This document shows positions 16,301 through 24,400 of a DNA stretch of 64,000 nt, in pieces. The stretch comes from an uncultured Erysipelotrichales bacterium. Its GTDB lineage: Bacteria; Bacillota_I; Bacilli_A; Erysipelotrichales; Coprobacillaceae. The notes beneath the pieces are model-generated. The model was not told the origin of the DNA. It saw only the letters and a list, made by a program, of their open reading frames with translations, and did no database searches. Location of the stretch: the NCBI GenBank assembly GCA_910579135.1, contig CAJTTM010000005.1, positions 55,496-119,495 of the forward strand, read 5' to 3'. Every line of letters starts with the position of its first letter. Position 1 is the first letter of the stretch. Both the position numbers and the translations under genes were made by a program.

Positions 16301-17090
16301 CCATCTCCATATCTTCACTTTCTTCATTTTCTTCTTCGATTAAGTAATCCATTTGACACTCGTCCCAATATTCTAAAACCAGTTGAACATAAGCTGGATC
16401 AATTTTATCAAATTCCATTCTTGCAGTATATATTGTAGCATCTATCATTGGGTTATCTAATATGTTATTTTCCTCTGTAACTAGCAACAGTGATTCCCCT
16501 CCAATAGAATTATCTAATATTTTACATAAGCCATAATCTCGGATTCTTCCTGTCATTATCACATTATAATCAGTACTTTCTTCTTTAGCACCATTAACCA
16601 GCTTATTATCATCATTAACCATGACTTTTCCAAGTGGTTCTACTTTTCCCTTAATATATTCTAAAAACTTTAATTTTGACTCTTCTCCAGAAGATTCTAA
16701 TAATAACTTTTCTTCCAACTTGTTTATTTTATCTATTGTGTTACAAAAAGAAATAAATTTTTCATCTTCTGTGACCTTATTAATTATCCAATTTATGATT
16801 GATTTATCACTTTCATAATTCAGCTCATATGAACTTGATGTTCCATGAATTGAAAACCCTTCTACAAATTCTATTTTTGGTTTATTATTTACAAAATCTA
16901 TATAACAGAATATACTTGTCATTCCATCATAGTCGATATCATATTGACCATTCCATGCACTAGTTTTTTCAGCGATTTGTTCATATATTTTGGAAATCGT
17001 TATATTTTTGCTACCTTGACTTTCCAATAAATATAAATGTTCATCATTTTTAATTTGAAAATATTCAAATTCAATATTACTTTTTCTCAT
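16296..17090 (-). CDS. Tailed array protein, paralogue of 10584-11414
   Basis: This 264-residue paralogue shares MRKSNIEFEY, ITISKIYEQ, WNGQYDI.YDGMTSI, GEESKLKFLEYIKGK, PLGKVM, ARMEFDKIDPAY and the identical tail ENEESEDMEME. Differences are spread through the chain, so this is an older duplication, not a recent one. Both copies start with the same GGAGGATAAACT leader. No known domain is recognised. Confidence 0.7.
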   Translation of the reverse strand: MRKSNIEFEYFQIKNDEHLYLLESQGSKNITISKIYEQIAEKTSAWNGQYDIDYDGMTSIFCYIDFVNNKPKIEFVEGFSIHGTSSSYELNYESDKSIINWIINKVTEDEKFISFCNTIDKINKLEEKLLLESSGEESKLKFLEYIKGKVEPLGKVMVNDDNKLVNGAKEESTDYNVIMTGRIRDYGLCKILDNSIGGESLLLVTEENNILDNPMIDATIYTARMEFDKIDPAYVQLVLEYWDECQMDYLIEEENEESEDMEME

Positions 17091-17126
17091 AGTTTATCCT
17101 CCATTTTCATTTTATTGTTGAATTAC

Positions 17127-17151
17127 AAAAAATAAGGCAACTTGCCTTATT
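17127..17151 (-). terminator. Tail-type hairpin, copy 8 (orphan)
   Basis: A complete palindrome with U-tract, but the gene upstream stopped 49 bases earlier and already has its own terminator. No tail is encoded. It could be the remnant of a lost gene. Confidence 0.65.
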
Positions 17152-17170
17152 CCCTTTATTTCATAAAATA

Positions 17171-17193
17171 AAAAACATTCCAAAAATGGAATG
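17171..17193 (-). terminator. Terminator of the 111-residue gene
   Basis: CATTCCA, loop, TGGAATG then TTTTTT on the minus strand, directly after the stop codon. Confidence 0.8.
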
Positions 17194-17199
17194 CACTTT

Positions 17200-17535
17200 T
17201 TATTGATTTAATTCTGTAAATATATCATATGCCATTGCTAATGTGGTTTCAATGTAATATGCATATTCAGACACGTTTTGTATCATTGGTAAAGTATATC
17301 CTGTTGGAATATAATTCCCTTCAATATCCTCTAGATTAACCCACACGACTTCTCTACGACCAAAGATATGTAAATCCTTTTTGATCAAATCTAAAACAAA
17401 ATCACATTCATAGCTCTTTTGAGTATTGTTGTTTACACTTTCTTCGAATATTGATTTAAAATCCTTTACAGTATTTTTAGTGTTGACATATACTAAATTC
17501 CTATCTAACAAGTAATGATATGCATCCCTTAACAT
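17200..17535 (-). CDS. Small protein, 111 residues, related to the next gene
   Basis: The product begins RDAYHYLLDRNLVYVN and ends YIETTLAMAYDIFTELNQ. It shares its layout with the protein of 17609-17968 (DCYNYIYENN at the start, AYTIFLLMN at the end), so the two may be distant paralogues. It has its own strong promoter and terminator and no acidic tail. Function unknown. Confidence 0.6.
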   Translation of the reverse strand: MLRDAYHYLLDRNLVYVNTKNTVKDFKSIFEESVNNNTQKSYECDFVLDLIKKDLHIFGRREVVWVNLEDIEGNYIPTGYTLPMIQNVSEYAYYIETTLAMAYDIFTELNQ

Positions 17536-17576
17536 TTTAACGCTCCTTCTCTATTCCTTAAAAACCGACAAATATA

Positions 17577-17605
17577 ATACTATCTTGTATCCAACACATA
17601 GTCAA
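17577..17605 (-). promoter_or_regulatory. Promoter of the 111-residue gene
   Basis: TTGACT (17600-17605), 17 bp, TAGTAT (17577-17582), beginning right after the stop of the preceding gene. It is one of the best matches to a housekeeping promoter in the array. Confidence 0.7.
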
Positions 17606-17608
17606 GGA

Positions 17609-17968
17609 CTATAGTACATGAACATTATATTTTGTTATTGTTCTTGGAGTGTTCATCAACAAAAAGATAGTATATGCCTGTGAAAGTAATACTCTTATAT
17701 GAACTTCCTTAACATATGGGTGTAGATTTATATCATATGGTATAAATTCTCTATCTATCCATTTAAAGGTTATATTGCACAGGGTATCACTATCATTTAC
17801 TTTTATTAGTTTTTTTGTTTTATCTATTAAATTTCTTGTATCGAATTCCTGATGTTGTCGTGCAGATCTTTTGATTGTATTGTAATAAATTTTAAATCGT
17901 CTTTTAGAATCATTATGTACTCTAAAGTTATTTTCATAAATATAATTGTAACAATCTAAAACTGACAT
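17609..17968 (-). CDS. Small protein, 119 residues
   Basis: The product is a basic, helical protein with SKRRFKIYYNTIKRSARQ near residue 21 and WIDREFIPYDINLHPYV in the centre. Resemblance to the 111-residue neighbour suggests a diverged pair. GAAAGGAGCG precedes the ATG. No tail, no recognised family. Confidence 0.55.
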   Translation of the reverse strand: MSVLDCYNYIYENNFRVHNDSKRRFKIYYNTIKRSARQHQEFDTRNLIDKTKKLIKVNDSDTLCNITFKWIDREFIPYDINLHPYVKEVHIRVLLSQAYTIFLLMNTPRTITKYNVHVL

Positions 17969-18061
17969 ATGCTCAACGCTCCTTTCACATTCATTCTATC
18001 ACAAAAGCAATTTTTATATCGTCTATTTTTAAAATATACTCCATTATTTTGGAGTTAAAAT

Positions 18062-18097
18062 AAAAAAATGATAGTTTGTATCTTAATCTTACTATCA
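18062..18097 (-). terminator. Terminator of the 235-residue tailed gene
   Basis: TGATAGT pairs with ACTATCA, followed by seven T residues on the minus strand, immediately downstream of the stop codon at 18101. A second small hairpin (ACTCCA/TGGAGT) lies about 20 bases further on. Confidence 0.75.
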
Positions 18098-18100
18098 CAC

Positions 18101-18808
18101 TTATTCTAATCCTTGTTCCTCTTCCATGCTTTCAAGATACTCATCAATATCTTCATAAATATGTCCTTCATTATCCTCAATACTATATTTATCCATATAA
18201 TCATTCATATTCATTTGTTCTAAAAATTCTTCTATACTTTCCTGATGTAAAACATTATCAAAAAGGTTGTCTATCATACTGTCAAAAATATAAATCAACT
18301 GATTGCTGTTTGTATATTCCATTTTAAGTGTAACAACCTTATTGTCATCATAAAATGACTTTTCATATATTTTTGGTGTGTTTTCAATATCTAGCTGATT
18401 ATTAATCATAGACACAATTTCATCAGTTGTGAAATGATTATGTAAATCATTACAGCATTTCAATATAAGTGTATTGTATTGCAATACTCCATTTTTGATG
18501 ACTTCATTGATTGCATTATGAATAATGAAATCATCATATTTATTTTTCAAAGTTTTAAAATCCATAGATTCTTTATGTTGACTCTTTATACTTCCCACTA
18601 TGATATACTCTCTATTCTCATAATCAATTTCTACGTTATCATATCCATTTTGCATAAAGTAATCTTTAAAATAGTTTTCTGCATCTAAATAGTTCTTATA
18701 AGCCTCAAAATTAGAATTAAATGTTTTAATATACTGGTTATCCATATATGCAACATAACATTCTCCTTCAGGGACAAGCTTGATTTTAATTTTTTCTTTC
18801 TTTTCCAT
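18101..18808 (-). CDS. Hypothetical protein with acidic C-terminus
   Basis: The start at 18808 is chosen for GGAGG five bases upstream. The 235-residue soluble protein has no motif I recognise. It is strongly acidic towards the end (EDIDEYLESMEEEQGLE), which resembles a diverged version of the array tail, but the final residues are not EMxE and no palindrome follows; instead it has its own terminator. Confidence 0.6.
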   Translation of the reverse strand: MEKKEKIKIKLVPEGECYVAYMDNQYIKTFNSNFEAYKNYLDAENYFKDYFMQNGYDNVEIDYENREYIIVGSIKSQHKESMDFKTLKNKYDDFIIHNAINEVIKNGVLQYNTLILKCCNDLHNHFTTDEIVSMINNQLDIENTPKIYEKSFYDDNKVVTLKMEYTNSNQLIYIFDSMIDNLFDNVLHQESIEEFLEQMNMNDYMDKYSIEDNEGHIYEDIDEYLESMEEEQGLE

Positions 18809-18836
18809 ATTTACCTCCATCACTTTTTAATAGATT

Positions 18837-18861
18837 AAAAAATAAGGCAAGTTGCCTTATT
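18837..18861 (-). terminator. Tail-linked hairpin, copy 9
   Basis: A full palindrome and six T residues on the minus strand, with the stop codon of the AbiEii-like gene in the stem. Confidence 0.75.
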
Positions 18862-19744
18862 CCATTTCTAAATCTTCTTCCTCTCTTTCACGTTCCATTT
18901 CTATTTCAACTTGTTCATGTATCAATGCAAATGTTTCAAATATATCATCTAATGAAATTGTATGATAAGGATACGTTTTTTTCTGGTACTTTTCAAAATT
19001 TTGATTAAAGATTTCTGAGGTTTTTAATTCATGAATAATTTTTTCAAAGTTAAATAGATTATTTATAGTACCACGATCTCGAGATACTTCTATTATCGTT
19101 TCTCCTAATAATTCATTATTTATCAGATGTTTACAGTCATTAATCAAAAATTGAATATCAAATAAATCTCTCATTCTAGTATTAAATTCACCACGGTCCA
19201 ATGTTGTTTCATATTTTTCAGCAATAATATTTTCTAATGGATAGGACATCACATTAATATCTTGATTATCAATCATGCTTGGTAGATTTGTATGAACTGC
19301 ATATGGATAAATAAGAGTGTTATTTGAGATATCCAGTTTAAGCCTTAATTTCAATTTATCATGAACAGCATCTAATGTAACGTTGAAGCCACTATATCCA
19401 TCATCAAGCTGAGTGTTTTTAATATTTGTTATTTTATAATCGAAAAAACTATCATTATCTACTTCCATGACCTTATTCAAAATAGTAATAATCTCATTCT
19501 CACTAAATATTGTTGAATTAAATGTCATATCAATATCTCTGGTTGAACGAGTATCAATCCCCAGTAATGTAGAAACAACAAAACCACCCTTGATAATAAA
19601 GGAATTCTTATATTCTGAACAACTAATTTTCTTTACAAATTCTTCTAATATAAATCTTTGTTGTATTTCAACAATGGAAATGTTTTTTTCTTTAGATAGT
19701 TTTCTAATATTACTTTTCCATTTATCTATGGACATATCTTTCAC
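18857..19744 (-). CDS. abiEii: AbiEii-type nucleotidyltransferase toxin, tailed
   Basis: The 295-residue product has the AbiEii signature: IIKGGFVVSTLLG near residue 51, then TRSTRDIDM with the paired aspartates, and IIAEKYETTLDRG further on, all typical of minimal nucleotidyltransferases. It starts with GTG, eight bases after AAAGGAGG, and lies 14 bases after abiEi. AbiE pairs are type IV toxin-antitoxins giving phage resistance and element stabilisation; MenA-type relatives modify tRNA. Unusually, the protein ends EREEEDLEME, the array tail, which its antitoxin lacks. Confidence 0.88.
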   Translation of the reverse strand: MKDMSIDKWKSNIRKLSKEKNISIVEIQQRFILEEFVKKISCSEYKNSFIIKGGFVVSTLLGIDTRSTRDIDMTFNSTIFSENEIITILNKVMEVDNDSFFDYKITNIKNTQLDDGYSGFNVTLDAVHDKLKLRLKLDISNNTLIYPYAVHTNLPSMIDNQDINVMSYPLENIIAEKYETTLDRGEFNTRMRDLFDIQFLINDCKHLINNELLGETIIEVSRDRGTINNLFNFEKIIHELKTSEIFNQNFEKYQKKTYPYHTISLDDIFETFALIHEQVEIEMEREREEEDLEME

Positions 19745-19758
19745 TTTTGTATCCTCCT

Positions 19759-20352
19759 TTATGGTTTAGTATATAAAGCAACAATTTTTTGTATTTTCTT
19801 TGAAATTTTCATTTCTTTTGCATACATAGAAAGTTTATTAAGGTTAATTTTTTCATTTAGAAAATAGTTTTGTAAACCTTCTATATATATCTGTGTCTCA
19901 ATTCTATTTTTATTCTTGATAATATCGCAGATTGTTCTCTCTTTATCATAGATTATAATTTTAGATCCTAAATCATCTATAATTTCACTTACACCCAATT
20001 TAAAAAGATTTTCCTTGACATAATAAACTTTTATCTCATTATTCCTTAAATGATATCCACTAATTGTTGTAACTGTATGCCTTTCTGGTGATCTATCCGT
20101 TAAATGATGTAAATATAATGCAGTTTCGTTACTATAAATGAGTTTATTATTGTTTTGTTGAATAAGCTTAAATTCATCGTCAACACTATCTTTATATAAA
20201 TATTTTCCTCTTGCAATTTTATCAAAGTATTTTAAATTAACTAGCTGATTAATAAAATATGAAGAATATCCACATTCCTTTAGCTCTTTTGTTGTTACAT
20301 GCCCATTATTAATACTAATAATTTCTCGTAGTTTTTCATTTATGTATTTCAT
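19759..20352 (-). CDS. abiEi: AbiEi-type antitoxin and repressor
   Basis: The 197-residue product has an N-terminal winged helix (HVTTKELKECGYSS...LVNLKYFDKIARGKY) and the AbiEi C-terminal domain (SPERHTVTT, YDKERTICDII). AbiEi proteins bind inverted repeats in their own promoter. Here an inverted repeat GTACATA/TATGTAC flanks the -10, so autorepression is likely. The start at 20352 is chosen from AAAGG and the promoter position. It lacks the acidic tail. Confidence 0.88.
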   Translation of the reverse strand: MKYINEKLREIISINNGHVTTKELKECGYSSYFINQLVNLKYFDKIARGKYLYKDSVDDEFKLIQQNNNKLIYSNETALYLHHLTDRSPERHTVTTISGYHLRNNEIKVYYVKENLFKLGVSEIIDDLGSKIIIYDKERTICDIIKNKNRIETQIYIEGLQNYFLNEKINLNKLSMYAKEMKISKKIQKIVALYTKP

Positions 20353-20366
20353 AGTATTTTCCTTTC

Positions 20367-20403
20367 GTACATATATTATATATAATTTATGTACAAAAAT
20401 CAA
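20367..20403 (-). promoter_or_regulatory. abiE promoter with operator-like inverted repeat
   Basis: TTGATT (20398-20403), 17 bp, TATAAT (20375-20380). The arms GTACATA (20367-20373) and TATGTAC (20388-20394) bracket the -10, the expected place for AbiEi binding. Confidence 0.75.
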
Positions 20404-20428
20404 CTATAAGCATTTTTATTTATCCATT

Positions 20429-20448
20429 AATAAGGCAACTTGCCTTAT
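20429..20448 (-). repeat. Tail-linked palindrome, copy 10, weak U-tract
   Basis: The palindrome is intact but is followed by TATTAATGG on the minus strand, a poor terminator. It closes the 307-residue tailed gene just upstream of the abiE promoter. Confidence 0.65.
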
Positions 20449-21368
20449 CCCATTTCTAAATCATCCTCATTTTCTGATTCCTGATTTTGTTCTTCCCTTT
20501 CCTGCAGTAATTCATTATAATTTTGATACATTTTGATATAAGGTACTTTTGGATTTAAAAATGATTGCATTGGTAGATCATTATAGAATGCGTTATATAT
20601 TACTTCAAGCTGATATCCATCAAACATATATGAGTCATCAATTTTCTCTAGATCTAACTTAGATGTTCTCTTAAATTCTTCAATAGCTCTCCGATACGAT
20701 TCTTTGGGATTGTTTTTCAAATATTCCCTATATTCATCAAATTGTTGAAAAATTTCAGATGAGTCTAATGATGAATGGATAAATTGCTGACTGACATTAT
20801 CATATTTTCGTATCATGATATTTGTATCATTTTTCATTATCCAAAATAGATTATCATCTTTTTCAACAATCAATTTAGTAGGAACAATAATATAATTCCC
20901 TTTATATTTTGATGTTTCAGGCAATCGAAGTACAACATACTCTTTATCCTTGGAATTAAACTTTTTCCCTAACATATCTCTATCTATTTTGATTTCTACC
21001 CATTTTTCATTAGGATTTAAATGACTTATTTTACTATTTATTCTTGATTGCTCTTGCATATATATAGGTGGAGTTTCTTTCATAAGATATTCAATTTCTT
21101 CTTTTAATAAACTAATTCTTTTATTTGAAAGCTCCTCTTCAGTTAATTTATCAATATTCTTTTTTATCATTGCATATGTATTTTCCTCTTGAATACTATA
21201 TTCCTTGTCATACATATAAATAATGTGTTCCTGAAACATATTGATATAACTTGCATCCATAAATTTAAAAACTTTACTTATGTATTGTAACAGTTCAGTA
21301 TATTTTAAGGCAATAAATTCTATCTTACTTTGTCTTTTATTAAATTCATTACTTTTTCCAAATAACAT
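20445..21368 (-). CDS. Tailed polyvalent-element protein, unknown
   Basis: The 307-residue product has a helical N-terminal half and a C-terminal stretch (FDGYQLEVIYNAFYNDLPMQSFLNPKVP split over about 255-285) that resembles one unit of the QMxxIRxGLxxGL...YAKPEF repeats found in large mobile-element proteins and in the 29-residue-repeat protein at 37996-39060. It ends ENEDDLEMG. GAGGAG start. The role is unknown. Confidence 0.6.
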   Translation of the reverse strand: MLFGKSNEFNKRQSKIEFIALKYTELLQYISKVFKFMDASYINMFQEHIIYMYDKEYSIQEENTYAMIKKNIDKLTEEELSNKRISLLKEEIEYLMKETPPIYMQEQSRINSKISHLNPNEKWVEIKIDRDMLGKKFNSKDKEYVVLRLPETSKYKGNYIIVPTKLIVEKDDNLFWIMKNDTNIMIRKYDNVSQQFIHSSLDSSEIFQQFDEYREYLKNNPKESYRRAIEEFKRTSKLDLEKIDDSYMFDGYQLEVIYNAFYNDLPMQSFLNPKVPYIKMYQNYNELLQEREEQNQESENEDDLEMG

Positions 21369-21400
21369 TTTTATCTCTCCTCTTTCTTATTCTATAAACA

Positions 21401-21423
21401 AAAATAAGGCAATTTGCCTTATT
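21401..21423 (-). terminator. Tail-linked hairpin, copy 11
   Basis: A palindrome variant with an AAT/ATT centre, followed by TTTTTGTTT on the minus strand. The stop codon of the giant methylase-helicase gene is in its stem. Confidence 0.7.
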
Positions 21424-24400
21424 CCTGTTCTAAACTTTCTTCTTCATCTAATACAACTTGAGATTGATGAGAAACATTAAGACTATCATTTAATGTTCTT
21501 TGTCTTTCTAGCAATTCTGCCAACTTTTTCTCCTCGGGATAGGTAGTTTCTACCATTTTCTGATAATGCTGCAGTTGTTTTTTCATCATATCAAGATCAA
21601 TCTTTTCATTTTCATATGTTTCAGGTATACCTTGAATAACCTTTAACATTCTGACAAAGTTAACTCTTCCAATTTGATGAACTTCATTCATCATTTTATA
21701 TTCTCTTTCTTTTCCAATAATTGTTAGCATTTTATCAGCTATTCCAAAATCAAATCCACAAAATTGTCCTATGACAACTGTATCAGGATTTCTCTTTATT
21801 CGATTAGATATGTCATACAATACATCTCCCGCATCTTTCATATTCCTAAATATTTGATCTTTAATGGTGATACTAAACCATTCTTCAATATTTTCCATTT
21901 TGTTTTTTAGGCTATTTTGAGCCAGTGGAATATCAGACTGAATTCTTGCTATCTTTTTGCAGATATTAGAAATTGATTGAGGTAATGCTATGAGATTTCT
22001 TTGAGCACTATATTTTTCTTTATTAAAGATTTGTTTTTCTAATTGTAATTTCTTTATCTCATTATCGACTTCCATTTTTTCTTTAATAAGTGGATTTCCT
22101 GAGGCTATCGCTTTAACTTCTGCATAAGACATAATATTGGTATTATCCTCTTCAATTTCTCTAGATGATGTCATACCTTCTAAAAGCTGATTCATGTAAG
22201 ACGCTTTTGTTTCGATCATCTGCCAGCTGTAAGAGTCAAAGGATTTCTTAGTAACATATCTAAATTCATAGATTTCACTGTATTGATTTCCCTGTCTAAA
22301 TCCTCGACCATTTCTTTGTTCTATGTCTGAGGCTCTCCATGGTACATCTACATGATGAATTGCAATCAGTTTATCTTGAACATTTGTTCCAGCTCCTAAT
22401 TTAGCTGTAGACCCTAATAATATCCTCGTGTTTCCACGTTTCATACTATTAAACAACTTTGTTTTTTGAATTTCTGTCTTTGCCTCATGAATATAAGCTA
22501 TTTCATCATTTGGCACACCTAATCGTATAAGTCCTTCTTTAATTTCATCATAAACATTAAAACGATATTGTGATGGAGTTGATGAATCACAAAAAACAAG
22601 CTGAGTCGCTTTATCTTCTTCATAATCTTTCCATACATTGTAAATATTAGTGATAACTGCATCAAGTTTATCTCCAGCAATATAGCCATAACACGGATCA
22701 ATTAACCTTAGATCAATAGAAGCCTTCTTACTATCTGTAGTTACTTTCAGCATATTATCTTCTCTAGGATCAACAGATCCAGAGTGAATGTTTTCACTTC
22801 TTTCAACAATTTCTCCTATATATGTTTCCAATTCTGAACTTGGTTCTATGACAACGACATTAGGTTTCCCTCCTATATGTTTTGGTGGGATAACATTAGT
22901 TCTTCCTGTAGTTGATTCACTTAATGCCTTTTTTAGCATACCTTCAGTTTGAATTTCAGCAACCTGTCTAAACATGGTCATCAGTTCAGGAACATTAAAA
23001 AATTTATTAAATCTTTCTCTTGTTGTAAATCCACTTCCATCAATACTGATTTCAAGTGAGCTGACTACCTCTCCAAAATTCTTTGCCCATGCATCAAAAC
23101 AGAATATACCACATTCATGTAATGTTTCTTCTTGTAAATATCTCTGCATATTATAAAGCTCTGCCATTGTATTTGAAATTGGAGTCCCTGTTGCAAAGCA
23201 TACTCCACCTCCACTCTCCAATATATAGCTTGTCTTCATATACATATCACTAGCTTTTTGTGATTTGGTTTGAGGGACTCCTGCGACATTAGACATTTTT
23301 GAATAAATATACAAATTTTTAAATTCATGTGCCTCATCTACAAACAGATAGTCTATACCGAGTTCATCAAAAGTAATTCCATTATCTCTAGGAATATCGG
23401 TCAATCTTTGAACATTAGATTCTATAGATTTTTTTGTTCTTTCCAATAACTTAACATATCTTGTATTTTGTCTTTCATTATAGTTTAATGACTCTAAACC
23501 ATATTCAATATCTTCTATCTCCTTTTCCATTTGTTTGATCATAATATCATTTGACATTGGAATGAGCTTAAAAGATGAATGGGCTATAATAATAGCATCA
23601 TAATCATTTGTTGCTATCTTATGAATAAATTCATTTCTTTTTTTAGAAGTAAAATCTTTTGTTGTGGCTGCTAAAATATTCGCTTGAGGATAAGCTATGA
23701 GAAATTCATTTCTCCACTGATCCACTAAATGGTTGGGAACAACTATCATGCATTTATTCGCAAGTTTCATTCTTTTCATTTCCATTGCTGCTGTAACCAT
23801 TTCAAATGTTTTTCCAGCTCCAACTTGTTGAGATAACAAGATTGATTTTGAAGACATAATTCTAAAAACTGCATTTTTTTGATATTCTTCTAACTGTAAT
23901 GAACTATTCATTTCAGGGAATATCAAATGACTTCCATCATACTTTCTTTCTACATAGTTATTTAAGGTATTATTGTAAATCTCTTCTAAATGAGTTCTTC
24001 TCTTGTAGTCTGAATAGATCCAATTGGAAAAATTCAGTTTCATCTTATCAGCTAGATTCCTTGCTATAGTTGTTCTTGTCTGATTAACTCTAGAACGTCT
24101 TTTTATTTTACCATCTTCTTCTTCATCCCAATAATCTCTTATTGTTGGTAAACGTGAATTCATGATATCCATTAATAAATCCATTCCTGTATATTCAGGC
24201 TGAGAATACATATAATTTAATTCCACTTTAGGTACTCCCCATGTTTTCGTAACATGGACATCCCATTTGTTGTAGTCACTAAGGATCCATTCTCCAGTAT
24301 ATTGAGAATAATTAAGTTTATATCTTCCTTTAAAGGAATTACTCATTTCAAATAACTGAATAATAAATTCTTCATAGTATTGAGAAGGTACCCATACAGA

